Source of the DNA: Zanthoxylum bungeanum | Lineage: Eukaryota > Streptophyta > Magnoliopsida > Sapindales > Rutaceae | Length of the DNA stretch: 64,000 nucleotides | NCBI GenBank assembly: GCA_019454045.1 | Contig: SKCR01021112.1 | Span: 1-64,000 of the forward strand | Reading direction: 5' to 3' | Shown: positions 25,407 to 36,473 of the stretch, piece by piece | Position numbering within the stretch: the stretch's first letter is position 1 | Layout: every line of letters starts with the position of its first letter | Program-made: the position numbers and the translations under genes | Notes under the pieces: model-generated | Told to the model about the DNA's origin: nothing | Seen by the model: only the letters and a program-made list of their open reading frames with translations | Database searches by the model: none

Positions 25407-25876
25407 AATTTGTTGTAATTTCTGTTTTATATTTTGTGTATACATGTTGTAAATTTTTTTTTTAATTTTGTGTGTTATTTTTTTGTAGGGAAGGCACAAA
25501 CGAAGCATTTTAAGACAGAAGGAATTGTGTTTGGCAATCAAAGATGAGAAACAATTCATTAGCGATGGCTGAATAAGGAATGAAATCTTGAGACCATCCT
25601 AATGAATTTATACTAAGCGAGTGGCGTATTGCGTACACAATTCCGTTGCCGTAATTATTGCTTTGATTCGCTTTTCTATTGTAATTATCTTTATTTTCGT
25701 AGACAGGATCCAGACTTTTTGACCTTTCACGATCTCTTTTGTTGTTTTAGCTAACAATCGTCCTTTGGAAGATATTAGTGCTATTATTACTCACCCTTTT
25801 TCAGGTACTATAAATTCAGCCCGTCATTGCACTTTTGAAGGCGTCCAGAGTTGAAAAAGAAATACAAAAAAAAAAT

Positions 25877-26538
25877 ATGGAAGCCACTTCAAGAAACGAG
25901 TTGAAAACATCTGCGTGTTTTGCGGTAGTAGTGTTGGTACTAAGCCACAATACATAGAAGCAGCACAGGAATTGGGTCGAGTCTTAGCTGCAAGGAATAT
26001 GCACTTAATATATGGCGGAGGAATCTTGGACTTATGGGGATCGTTTCAAAGGCTGTACAGGAAGGAGGCAGTCATGTTTTAGGAATCATCCCAAAACCTT
26101 TGGCAGAGGCAAATCTTATTGGTTCAACAAACGGAGAGGAACTGATCGTGCCAGGTATGTCTGAACGACTGGTAGAAATGATTAACCGTGCTGATGCTTT
26201 TATCGCTTTGCCAGGTGGCTTGGGCACATTGGAGGAAATTTTTATAGTTCTATCTTGGGCGAACCTGAACATACACCAAAACCGCTTGGACTGCTTAACG
26301 TTGATGGATTTTATGATTTTCTTTGTGTGTTTTTCTTGATGATGCTCGGAGAAATGGGTTCGTGTCAAAACCTATGAAAGAACTCCTCTTCACTGCCAGA
26401 ACTGCTTCGGATCTAATAGACCAACTCATAGCCTATGAACCACAAGTTGACCCTATCATTTCAAAGATAATTGGTCTGGGGACGATCGTGGTAAGAGGCG
26501 TCGGGTTAATCTGGATCTTAACCTTTAATTTCCTGTAG
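25877..26538 (+). pseudogene. LOG-like: Captured LOG-type cytokinin riboside 5'-monophosphate phosphoribohydrolase, intronless, frameshifted
   Basis: LOG enzymes release active cytokinin bases from their nucleotides. Three frames in succession read as one LOG protein of about 220 codons, the usual size: ENICVFCGSSVGTKPQYIEAA (frame of 25903), MGIVSKAVQEGGSHVLGIIP (26034), LPGGLGTLEE (26207-26237, the LOG signature PGGxGTxxE), the conserved Arg/Glu of MSERLVEM (about 26160), LLNVDGFYDF, then NGFVSKPMKEL to a stop at 26536-26538. The ATG at 25877 is one frame off the body. Every shift lies in a short A or T run (about 25895, 26022, 26280, 26332) and equals one missing base, so these may be sequencing errors. 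Plant LOG genes normally have several introns; this copy has none, which implies capture from mRNA. It sits between the gag region and the polypurine tract of C. Confidence 0.88.
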
Positions 26539-27860
26539 AATTTCTGCTAACCAGGTATTATCTTCTAAACTCTTCTTCTACTGTTTAAGACATTGGGGAC
26601 AATGTCTCATTTAGGTTTGGGGGAGGAAATTAGTTGATCAGTACCTTATTTTTTTTTTAGTTTTGTGTTATTTTTATTTTTTAGTCCAAAATTTTTCGAA
26701 AAATACAAAAAAATTGAAATTTTTTTCAAAAATTACAAAAATATTTTGCGTTTTTTTGTTTTTTATTTTTGACTAAAAAGGTGAAATTGGTACGAGATAG
26801 CTGAGTAAGGAGTTTCCACTCCTGAGACGTATCTCAAACCTATTTCGAAACAAGTTAATTTTTGTTTATTTCATTTTGAATTATTTAATTTGTGAATTCT
26901 CCTTAAAACGGACTAAATGGATCTTCATATGCTTAGTTAGCAAATATTATCAACATATATAGTAACATACAGACATGAGCTAAAATTGAAAAGTTTGTAA
27001 TATTCAGTGCTCTAGTTTAATTGGAGGAAGCATCTCAAAAAGCAATGGAATAAAAAAAATAAAAAATAAAAACGTCCGAGATCCGAGTTATTAAGTCTGT
27101 AAGGGTGTTTTAACACCTAGTGCCCTAAAACCAACTGGTTTGGGAGTCACTGGCCCAACACTCGCTACATGGATCAAAGATGCTGCAAAAATATATTTAT
27201 ATCTGAAGTCTGGGTAATTAAGTCCGTAGGGGTGTCTTAACACCTGGTGCCCTAAAACCAACTGGTTTGGGAGTCACCGACCTAACACTCATTACATAGC
27301 TGGAAGATATTGTATATAAATAAAAAATAGAGAAAAAATCAAAGAAAAAATCAGAAAAATCAGAAAAATTATTCCATTGCTGCAAAAAAGGTGTGAAATC
27401 TGATAGAACTTTAGGACAAAAATATTACTCTCTTATCAACTACACTTATGACTGTTGTGGGCAAAAATGAGTTGATTAATATTTGTTGGCTGTGTATATG
27501 GAGAATGGTAAACAATCGGAGAATTTACTTATTCAGTAATTTAAAATAAAACAAAACAACTAGTAACTTGGAGTAGAAGTTTCACCTGATTAGTCACTAA
27601 CATCTTTATTCTCTTTTCGCTTGTCTTTTTGCTTTTGTGTGCATTAGTTTTAATACTTTTTACTTTTGTAAAATGTTTGTGGGTATCATTGCTGTAAACC
27701 CTCACGAGACTACAACTCGTCCACTAGGGACACCTAGGGGTTTAAAGGCTTGTTGCATATGCTAAATGCAACCGTGATCCCTACGAAAGTGGCTTAGTTT
27801 AATTTTAATTTTATTTTGTTGTTTTGCTCGAGGACTAGCAAAATGTTAGGTTTGGGGGTG
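26539..27860 (+). other. Element C 3' non-coding region
   Basis: Holds a first polypurine-like block CATTGGGGACAATGTCTC plus TTAGGTTTGGGGGAGG at 26591-26627. A two-copy tandem repeat follows at about 27076-27300 (GGTGTTTTAACACCTAGTGC and CAACTGGTTTGGGAGTCAC in each copy). The three-hairpin module is at 27704-27772 and the final polypurine tract at about 27845-27860. No coding region. Confidence 0.7.
27704..27772 (+). ncRNA. Conserved 69-nt three-hairpin module (copy in C)
   Basis: Three consecutive perfect stems: ACGAG/CTCGT (27704-27708 with 27716-27720), CTAGG/CCTAG (27724-27728 with 27733-27737) and GTTGCAT/ATGCAAC (27752-27758 with 27766-27772). Copies in A (51573-51641) and E (46744-46812, minus) are also exactly 69 nt. 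The stems are kept while loop bases vary. Its role is unknown; it may be an RNA structure for packaging, dimerisation or transcript ending. Whether it acts as RNA is inferred. Confidence 0.55.
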
Positions 27861-29906
27861 TGATGAGCGGAAAATATATCAATATTTACCGCCCCTTTTA
27901 CTTAATATTTTGTTTAGTTTCTCGGGTTTGATGAACGTTTTGATATGTTTTATTTTATTTTGCAGATAAAATAATATCGGGACTCAATGAAATCATTTAG
28001 GATGAAATGTGGATCAAATAAGGGCAATTATTGGACTTGATATATTAATTTTGGAGATTGGAAACTTGAAAGGTCGTTTTTGACGAAGTGCAGTTTTGGA
28101 AATTCCAGTTTTGCGCATCTGTCGTATTTTGAGCATAACTTTTTACTCCAATATCGGATTGAGCTGATTCAAGTTCCCGATTAAAGAAGACTCAACGATC
28201 TACAACTTTGAAAGAGAAAATATTTTCAAATTCTGATGATTTCATGACCGAAATTGATGAACCATCCAGAAGTGTGTGGAGTGTAATTATTAAAAGTCAT
28301 TATCAATCATTTTCAAAGCAAAATATTAATTAATTAATAATTAATAAAAATTATCAAATCAACACCAAACAAGATAAGAAATTATTGGAGCAATTATGGA
28401 TTTGGTGGAGTAATTAGTGGAGAAATTAATAATGTAATTGGTGGAGAAATTGATTGATGATTTGATGGTGGCAAAATTTTGCCTATAAATACCAAGCCAT
28501 TTCATTTCATTGTAAATACTTTCTTCTTTGAAATTCTTAATGAATAAATAAGAAGATTGTATCTAGTTTGTTATTTTTAGTTTTCAGTAATTAATTTTCA
28601 GTTTCGCACTTTCTTTACTTTTCAGTTTTTACTTTCCGCGATTTACTTTTACGCACAGTACTTTTCTTTCTTTAATTTTTCAGTTTTTACTTTTCAGTAA
28701 TGAGGAGGTAATTTCCCAAGCTAGGGTGAAAGGTAATTCTTTTACTGTTACTATTTAGATTAATCTCCCTTAAAAATAATATATTCACTATTTAAAATAC
28801 TGATTAATAAAGGATACCGCTATATTGGTCGGTTGGCAATTCAATTTAATCTGGTTTAAACCTGACTAATCAAAGATACCGCCAGATTGGTCGGTTGGTA
28901 AATTTATTTTGGTACCGCCTTTATGGCTGGATTATGGACAAATATTACCGCCTATATGGCTGGTTGGACTTAATTTGACTTAATCAGGATACCGCCAGAT
29001 TGGTCGGTTGGTAATATAATAACAAGTTTATATATTATTTTATGGAGATTTCTAAATAAGTAGTAGTAAAAGTAATTCCTTTTACCTTAGCATTTATTTT
29101 ACTTTTTACTTTATGTCTTTTACTTTTCAGTATTTTACTTTATGTCTTTTATTTTTCAGTTATTAGTCCTAGTTATGTGTTGTAACTAAATAGTTATCTG
29201 GGGTTGTGATGAATTTCAATATCACCGGTTTATAAGGGTTAGATTATAGTTTGGGTATTATAAAGATTTATTTATTGAGTCTTAATCTTAATGCTTTTTA
29301 TTAATTGGCCATTAATAAAATTGATTAGGTAAACTTAAAATGAACTAGACATAGGGATTTTAAGTTTAAGACCTTAGACTCAATAGCCCACGATCTTCCT
29401 TGAGGATAGATAACCCTTTAATAGATTTCCTTACAGGATAGGAATATACCTGTCGGGCGAGGGTAGCCATAATTGGAACTCAATCTTAATGAATCCAGAT
29501 AATGTGGTTGACATAGGAATATGGTTCAATTGGGTTACACTGGGTATTTGTGTCTGACCATCGACAGATGCTTTCGCATAATTTCGTGTTCCAGGTTAAT
29601 AAATCAATATATTACCCAACTTTAAGATAACCACTTCATCTTTAAAATGATATTGGAAGAAATCACAACCCTAGATAGTTTTTAATATTGAATTTTCTTA
29701 AAACCTATTTTCGACAATTTTATTTACTTGCTTTTAAATTTAGAATCGTCACCATTTCAAATCAATCAATCAACTTGTTAGATATTAGTAATCATTTGAC
29801 CTCATAAAATTAATAGTTTAGATATTAAGTCCTCGTGGGATCGATATTTTTATACTACTTGAACGATACGTGCGCTTGCGTTATACGTGTGTGTTTACGC
29901 CGGTCA
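27861..29906 (+). repeat. 3' LTR of element C
   Basis: Matches the 5' LTR base for base except for a handful of substitutions and several one- to three-base indels. It ends ACGCCGGTCA and is followed by TSD TGTAT (29907-29911), after which the integrase frame of B resumes. TATA box TATAAAT at 28484-28490. Confidence 0.93.
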
Positions 29907-29911
29907 TGTAT

Positions 29912-30449
29912 CTTATGAAACACAAGTCAGAAACTTTTGAGAAATTCAAAGAGTTTCGACACGAAGTTAAAAAAAAATACTGGCAAAAGTATTAAACATT
30001 GCGGTCGGACCGTGGTAGAGAATACTTAAGCAATGAGTTTCAAGATTACTTGAAAGAATATGATATTCTTTCACAGTGGACTCCTCCCGGAACACCTCAG
30101 TTGAACGGTGTGTCCGAACGGAGAACCGAACTTTGTTGGACATGGTAAGGTCAATGATGAGTCGCACAGAGCTACCGATTTACTTATGGGGATACGCATT
30201 AAACAGTGCAATACTTATTTTGAATAAGGTTCTGTCAAAGTCTGTAGAACAGACTCCATATGAGATATGGACAGGAAAGAAACCAGGTTTCTTATTCTTG
30301 AAGATTTAGGATGATGGGCATATGTTAAATATTTGGATAGTACCAAACTAGAACCCAAATCGGATAAGTGCCTATTTGTAGGGTATCCTGAGGAAACGAA
30401 TGGATATTATTTCTACAAACCACAACAGAACAAAATATTTGTTGCTCTT
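29912..30449 (+). pseudogene. Element B integrase core, continuation
   Basis: Resumes the integrase cut by C: LMKHKSETFEKFKEFRHEV, then LRSDRGREYLSNEFQDYLKE (second catalytic Asp) and PPGTPQLNGVSERR (catalytic Glu). MMSRTELPIYLWGYALNSAI and EQTPYEIWTGKKP complete the core. Frameshifts occur near 29970 and 30120 and a stop near 30307. The C-terminal KIFVA (about 30432-30446) is interrupted by D at CTCTT (30445-30449). The reading continues at about 41228 with VFLENEF. Confidence 0.88.
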
Positions 30450-33067
30450 TGTGGGACACAGAACTTGGGCGACGTTGTTCTAGGCTCGCGGCCTAGTTAG
30501 GAGTACGAAATAACATGGAGTCGCCACCCGGTGTGAACCGGGACAAAGATTTAAGGCCGCACTCACCCCTCGCAAGGGAAGACCTCAAACCGTTGGGTTC
30601 AGAATGGTCCCTTACTTATGTCACTTGTGATGATATGATTTGTGCAATAAACTAACTGAATCTATTCAACATTCATGCTCAAGGGGTACTTAGATCTAAC
30701 ATGCTTTCATCCAAATAACTCCACGCAATATAACACAACGAGCATATTGAACCATTAAACCAAAGTAAACAAATAACTAATTAAACATAAACATAAACTA
30801 AACGAAACATCATGCATAAAGAATGAAGAAACAACATGCCTAAATAACACAATCATGCTTTGAAAATTAAATAACGAGACTAAATTAACTCATGCTTAAA
30901 ATAATAAATAAATGGCCTAGAACTATGACATGCTCAAATACAAATTTGGATGGGACAAAACATATATATCTTAAGTGGTACGTGGCGTTGTATCCCGAGT
31001 ACAAACCGCACTACCGTCCATTCAGATTCGGTTACAGAATTTACGTCCGAGTTTCCATCCTATATACCACAAAAGGGAACACATGTCCCGCCCATCCAAC
31101 AATCAAATCATGCCTCAACGACTCTCATGCGATAATATATTAAAATAAACAAAAAATAAATGAAAAGTAATAAATAAAAACGTTCCCTCAGGTCTAACCT
31201 CTTTTGTCGTCTCTCGAAAGCGCGTTACACGGCCGTCGGAAGGGTTGATGTTCCGTAACTTTTTTGGTTCACTGATCCGATGTTTTTCCTCGCTGTTTCG
31301 CTGTTTGGTCTGTTGTTTTCACTCCATTTCGCTACTGTTTTCGGTGAATTTTCTGGTCACTGTTTCAGGTGTGTTAAGGGACTGTTCTCGGCAGTTTCGG
31401 GGGGCTATTTTAGGCAGTTTACTTGGCAGTTTCTGGATAGTTTCTGGGCAGTTTTACTAGGCAGTTTTTGGATAGTTTCTGGGCAGTTTTTCGGTGGATT
31501 ATGGAGCCTGTTTTTGGTGCAATGCAGTGAGCGGTTTTGGATGTAATAGGCAGCAGTGAGGGGAACTAGGTTACGGCAGTTTTAGGTAGTGAATGAGGGC
31601 CTTTATGGTGAAGTTTTAGACAATGAATAGATGCGGCTGGACTGGGGCTTTTGGTCCGCAATGCAAGGGTCGTTTATGGGGCAGTTATGTGTGGTCAAGG
31701 GGCTTATGCGTGAGTTGTTAGGGCTGGATGGATAATCGTTGAAAGTGATTTTTGGAAGGGGCAGATGGCTTGCATGGGGTTTTAGAATAAGTGGTGCGCT
31801 GAAAGGCTATAGGGCAGTGGCGTTAGGTGGGCTGTTGGCTGATGTGTTGAAGGGTTGATGCCGAGTATATCTAGGGTTCTCTGGTGATGAGTTGAAGGGC
31901 ATGTGGCTAGAGGCAGTGAGTTGAGTGGCGTGAATGAAGGCTTTTTTTGTTTGGTGAGTTCGTGAAGGGTTCGGCAGTAGTGTGGCGGCAAGGGCAAGAG
32001 AGCCTACGTGAGTGGAGGGTGATCGAAAATATGTTGAGTGTTGTGGCTGATTTATGGGTGAAGCTGGATCAAAAGAGAGGGTCTGTTTGATTGATGAGGG
32101 CATATTGGTGTTGTGGCGTTGTCGGTGTGAGTCTTTTGTTGATGAATTGAGTGCTTTGTGTGCGTGTGTTTGTTACGTGAAGGAGGCAGTGATAAGGTGT
32201 TGCCGTGAGTTGTTCTGCTTGAGGGGAGTGAGGCGAGCTGGTGATGCTGTTGAAGGGCGTGAAGGAGCAGGCTGTAAAGGCTTTGAAAAATTGCTTCTTC
32301 ATGTGTGATTATGGTTTTTTATTTTGTTTATTCTTTGTGCCGTGAATGGTTGTATGTGGAGAGTCTGGTTGCTATCAATGTGTTTAGGGTTTGTGTTGGT
32401 TTTTGAAGTGCCGAATCAGTGAGGGAGAGAGAGAGAGGATCCAGAGAGTTTAGTTTATGTCATCTTTTATAGTAGCAGGTTAGGGTTTGGGTTATTAGGG
32501 TTGTACATGGTTTTTAAAAGGTAACAAAATCAATTAAATGAGGATTTATTTTATTAAAGGCAAGGAATAATTATAATTTGGGTGGGAATTTCTTAAATTA
32601 GGGGAGTGATTTAATTAAATTGGGAAGTGATTACTTTAATTTGATTTAATTTAATTTCACTTTAATTTATTTTAATTAAATTTGGTTTAATTATTAGATT
32701 TAGTTTTAATTAAATTTCAATTTAGTTATTTAATTGGTTTTGATTTAATTTAATTAGCTTTAATTTGTGAATGTGTTTTAATTTAATTTAATTTAAGTTT
32801 AATTTGTGACATATATTTTAAATATTTTAATTATTTAATTTGTGAGATGTGTTTTAAATATTTTAATTATTTAATGGGTTTGGTGTGTTTTAAAATAGAG
32901 GTTCAACAAGCGAACCCGAAACGAAACAAGCGAGTTAAATCCGACCAAATGCTAATTTCCAACTTTACCCTTCCAACGTCCGTTCCCACGGCTTTCTCAA
33001 TCAAAGAGGTAGCGTCTCCATACGAGACTCATCATCGGGACTTATATGCAAAAATGCAGTGCCTACA
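30450..33067 (-). repeat. 3' LTR of element D (full length)
   Basis: In the plus direction it runs TGTGGGACACAGAACTTGGG to AAAATGCAGTGCCTACA (2618 bp). It matches the 5' LTR and, in inverse orientation and more diverged, the solo LTR at 37132-39760. AT-rich TTTAATTTAATT runs lie at 32580-32880, and a repeated GGCAGTTT word at about 31385-31490. Reading frames here recur in the LTR copies without domain content and are not taken as genes. Confidence 0.88.
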
Positions 33068-33265
33068 GTCGCCCCCACTTTGATGGGACTTGTGCAGTGT
33101 GTGAGAATGACAATCCTATCAAAGTCTATGCAATGTATTTTTACTTACCTGGCTCGCCAGCTGTCACCCGGTTTGCCTGCTGTGTTGTGTGAGTTGAGTT
33201 GGTCTGGTTGTGCCATTTTCGGCATGCTGAACCCCATTCCCGAGGCGTTGCTGAAGTGATGACTG

Positions 33266-33890
33266 TCCATTTCGAACTGTGCTCCATTTTCGGAGTGCCA
33301 TTTTCGGCGACTGATGAGATAATGGTCCATTTTCGAACCGTGCTCCATTTTCGGAGTGCCATTTTCGACGAGATGTGATAATGGTCCATTTTCGAACCGT
33401 GCTCCATTTTCGGAGTGCCATTTTCGGCGGCTGATGAGATAATGGTCCATTTTCGAACCGTGCTCCATTTTCGGAGTGCCAATTTCGGCGAGCTGATGAG
33501 ATAATGGTCCATTGTCGAACCGTGCTCCATTTTCGGAGTGCCATTTTCGGCGACTGATGAGATAATGGTCCATTTTCGAACCGTGCTCCATTTTCGGAGT
33601 GCCATTTTCGACGAGATGTGATAATGGTCCATTTTCGAACCGTGCTCCATTTTCGGAGTGCCATTTTCGGCGGCTGATGAGATAATGGTCCATTTTCGAA
33701 CCGTGCTCCATTTTCGGAGTGCCAATTTCGGCGAGCTGATGAGATAATGGTCCATTGTCGAACCGTGCTCCATTTTCGGAGTGCCAATTTCGGCGAGCTG
33801 ATGAGATAATGGTCCATTTCCAAACCGTGCTCCATTTTCGGAGTTCCATTTTCGGCGAGTTGATGAGATAATGGTCCATTTCCGAACCGT
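33266..33890. repeat. Minisatellite with about 60-nt units in a four-unit higher-order pattern
   Basis: Units contain CGTGCTCCATTTTCGGAGTG and GCTGATGAGATAATGG. Four variant endings (CGACTGATGAG, ACGAGATGTG, GCGGCTGATGAG, GCGAGCTGATGAG) occur in the same order twice, with the marker TCCATTGTCG at 33508 and 33751. The higher-order period is therefore about 242-243 nt. Confidence 0.88.
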
Positions 33891-34439
33891 TGCTGATGAG
33901 AGATAGTCCATTTCCAAACCATGACTGATATGAGAGTGGTCCATTTCTGAACCGTTGCTGATATGAGAGTGGTCCATTTCCGAACCGTTGCTGATGAGAG
34001 ATAGTCCATTTCCGAACCGATTTGATGATGTAGTAGATATAGTGGCGAGGCGCCTCGACCTCTGGGCTTTGTTCCCGATTCACCGAATGTGAACTGTGAT
34101 AATGATGCAGGAGGCCCTCAACCCTGGGAAGCATCCCGGAACTACAACCGACAACGGAGGCACCTCGACCCTGGGCACCTCGACCCAACACCGCTGACAA
34201 TAGGGACCTCGCCCTCGAACTGATAATGATGTAGTGGGCACCTCGACCCGGAACTACAACCGACAACGGGGGCACCTCGACCCTGGGCAACTCGACCCAA
34301 TACTGCTGACAATATGGACCTCACCCTCGAACTGATAATGTAGTGGGCACCTCGACCCTGGGACTCATCCCGGAACTACAACCGACAACGGGGGCACCTC
34401 GACCCAATACCGCTGACAATAGGGACCTCCCCCTCAAAC

Positions 34440-34690
34440 TGATGATGTAGGCCTCGCCCCTGAACTGATACTGACGTGGGCCTCGCCCCTGAACTGATAC
34501 TGACGTGGGCCTCGCCCCCAGACTGATGTGGGCCTCGCCCCTGACTTATACTGATGTGGGCCTCGCCATCAACTGATACTGATGCGGGCCTCGCCCCAGA
34601 CTGATACTGATATGGGCCTCGCCCTCAAACTGATACCGATATGGGCCTCGCCCCTATGTTGATACTGATATGGGCCTCGCCCTCAGAGTG
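34440..34690. repeat. Tandem array of about 28-nt units (GGGCCTCGCCCC...CTGATACTGAT)
   Basis: About nine diverged copies of GGGCCTCGCCCCTGAACTGA plus TACTGATGT. Related longer units continue to about 35110. Confidence 0.85.
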
Positions 34691-35945
34691 CCATACCCGG
34701 TAAGACCGATTCTGATGCTAATACGGGCCTCTCCCCCATAGTGACATACCCGGCAAGACTGATTCTGATGTCTCCATACCTAGAGTGCCGTACCTGGCCA
34801 AACTGATCCGATGTCTCCATACCCGGAGCACCATACCCGGTAAAACTGATACTGATGATGATGTGGGACTCATCCCCAAAACTACTGGTGAAGTCGGCTA
34901 CATCCTTGGGATTCATTCCCGAAACTCTGATAATATGGGCCTCGACCCTAGAATTAATTCCAAAACTTTGCTGTTGTGGGCCTCAACCCTAGGATTCATT
35001 CCCAGATTCTGCTGATGTGGGCCTCGACCTTGGGACTCATCCCCAAAACTGATACTAATGCTGATGTGGGCCTCGACCCTGGGACTTATCCCTGAAACTG
35101 ACACTGATTCATTTCTGAAACTGATACTGATTCATTCCTGAAACTGATAATGATTCATTCTTGAAACTGTACTGTTGTTGTTTCTGATGGGCTTGCCTTT
35201 GCCGCTTTCTCTTTTCTTCTTTGAAACCTGTGAATAAAAACGAGACAAAGATTGCATGTATATGACATGTATGCATGTATGCATGAATGCATTTCCTATT
35301 CCGATGGGTTAGGTCTTCCTTGTGCTTCTCGGTGCTTCTCGCCTACAAAAGTCTTTGATCTTCCTTTGGGCATGCTTACAGTTTCTTTCTGTCGATTCTC
35401 TTCTGGTGATTGCTCAGTCTTCTTTCTTGTCTCATGACTCAATATCTTGTTATGTCCTGGATTCGCGAGGTGGTGGACTAGTCACCCCCAGTCTTGGTTT
35501 AGCTTTCTGCTCTCTGCTGTTTGCACTTGGTCAAGATGAACTATATGGTGGGGCCTTCCATATCAATATGGTATATCACATGTTACGAAATAGTCCCAAT
35601 AGTAATACATATCATTGTCCTCAAAGAATGCTCAGTAATGAAACCAGAGAACCTTCAAAACATTCTATGCAACTCAAATCCAAGTCTTTGAATAAATGAT
35701 CTATGCCAGACTCAAAGTGTGTGTGTGCAAAGGTTCTTTCACAGCTTAATCCTTAGGTAAGCTAACTCGATGATTTCGTTTCAAAAATCGGGATCGATGG
35801 GTCAAACCAACCTAGATGTCTCGATTATATTCCGCAATTGCTTTTCCATGCTCAATGTGGTATGGCTTTATCTCTCTTTTCCTTTGTCTCTCATTTTTTC
35901 TTTTCATTTTGAATTCATTTTTTTTTTTTCTTTTTTTTTTCAACA

Positions 35946-36030
35946 TACCTACCCTTTAAGGTAGCATTTCTCCTCATGGTGGTCCTAATACTCGCCCATG
36001 GGTAGCTTCACGCTTATCGGTTATAAGTGG
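35946..36030 (-). other. Conserved block M2 (copy in D)
   Basis: Contains GGTAGCATTTCTCCTCATGG and GGGTAGCTTCACGCTTATCG. Near-identical blocks are at 47231-47315 (element E) and 51071-51155 (element A), always in the same orientation relative to the element. In D it lies close to the primer-binding site; in A and E it is in the 3' region. Flanking sequence (about 35580-36330 against 46930-47620) is also similar. Confidence 0.75.
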
Positions 36031-36452
36031 TTCGATTTTTTTTCTTTAGAGACTTTTCTTTCATTTTCAACCATACCACACATCATAACATAGACAAATC
36101 AAGATAGACATCTAAGCAAATGGTCATTCACCGACCTACAATTTCTTCGACTAGTCATTTTGCCAACTACTCAGGTCTTCACTGCTAAGAACCATAATCA
36201 AGTGCTCACGAGTGTAACATAGATCAATTACTCAAAGTATCAGATAAAAGCACGTCAAGGGTTTATCGTTTCTAAGGTTTCACCCTAAAGCATTCAGTTT
36301 CATCATCAGACTTATGTTTAACTATCAAACTATGGTTCTCATGCGGGTTTATGACAATGCCTTTAACTAAACCCCTTCAACCCATTATAGATACGGTTAA
36401 CTAAAGCACAATCATAAACATCACAAGACATGATTTCGGGGCCAATTCTCTA

Positions 36453-36470
36453 TCCCCAGTGGAGTCGCCA
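36453..36470 (-). other. Primer-binding site of element D
   Basis: On the minus strand TGGCGACTCCACTGGGGA begins three bases after the LTR end (TGTCCCACA). It ends in the complement of CCA, as a tRNA 3' end requires. Ogre/Tat-type elements use a similar site assigned to tRNA-Arg; that identity is from memory and not verified here. Confidence 0.75.
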
Positions 36471-36473
36471 GAC

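Larger units (their letters stand above)
21879..29906 (+). mobile_element. Element C: non-autonomous LTR retrotransposon carrying a captured LOG-type gene
   Basis: Two 2046-bp LTRs (21879-23924 and 27861-29906; TGATGAGCGG...CGGTCA) are flanked by duplicated TGTAT (21874-21878 and 29907-29911). A perfect tRNA-Asp primer-binding site lies at 23931-23948, and a polypurine tract (GTTAGGTTTGGGGGTG) just before 27861. The interior (3.9 kb) has a gag-like zinc-knuckle fragment, an acidic ORF, a plant LOG-like gene and a non-coding 3' part. No RT or integrase is present. The LTRs differ mainly by homopolymer indels and few substitutions, so the insertion is young. Confidence 0.93.
33068..36452 (-). 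other. Element D interior: non-coding, mostly tandem arrays
   Basis: From left to right in window coordinates: polypurine tract, a 60-nt array (33266 to about 33890), short GTTGCTGATGAGAGA-type repeats to 34020, arrays built on CACCTCGACCCTGGG (34050-34430), GGGCCTCGCCCCTGAACTGA (34440-34690), CCATACCCGGTAAGACTGAT (34685-34860) and GGGCCTCGACCCTGGGACTC (34930-35110), then unique sequence with block M2 (35946-36030). Long minus-strand frames across 33141-34290 come from the repeats. Confidence 0.8.

Noticed and set aside
30892..31143. Small frames repeated at 30892 and 36915, and at 31245 and 39839
   Set aside because: They are the same LTR segments of element D translated in each copy.
33266..33890. 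CRISPR-like array appearance
   Set aside because: Units are contiguous and vary along their length without unique spacers, and the context is a plant retrotransposon.
33141..34290. Three overlapping minus-strand frames of 278-381 codons
   Set aside because: They run through a 60-nt minisatellite; the peptide is a repeated translation of the unit in every frame and has no domain.
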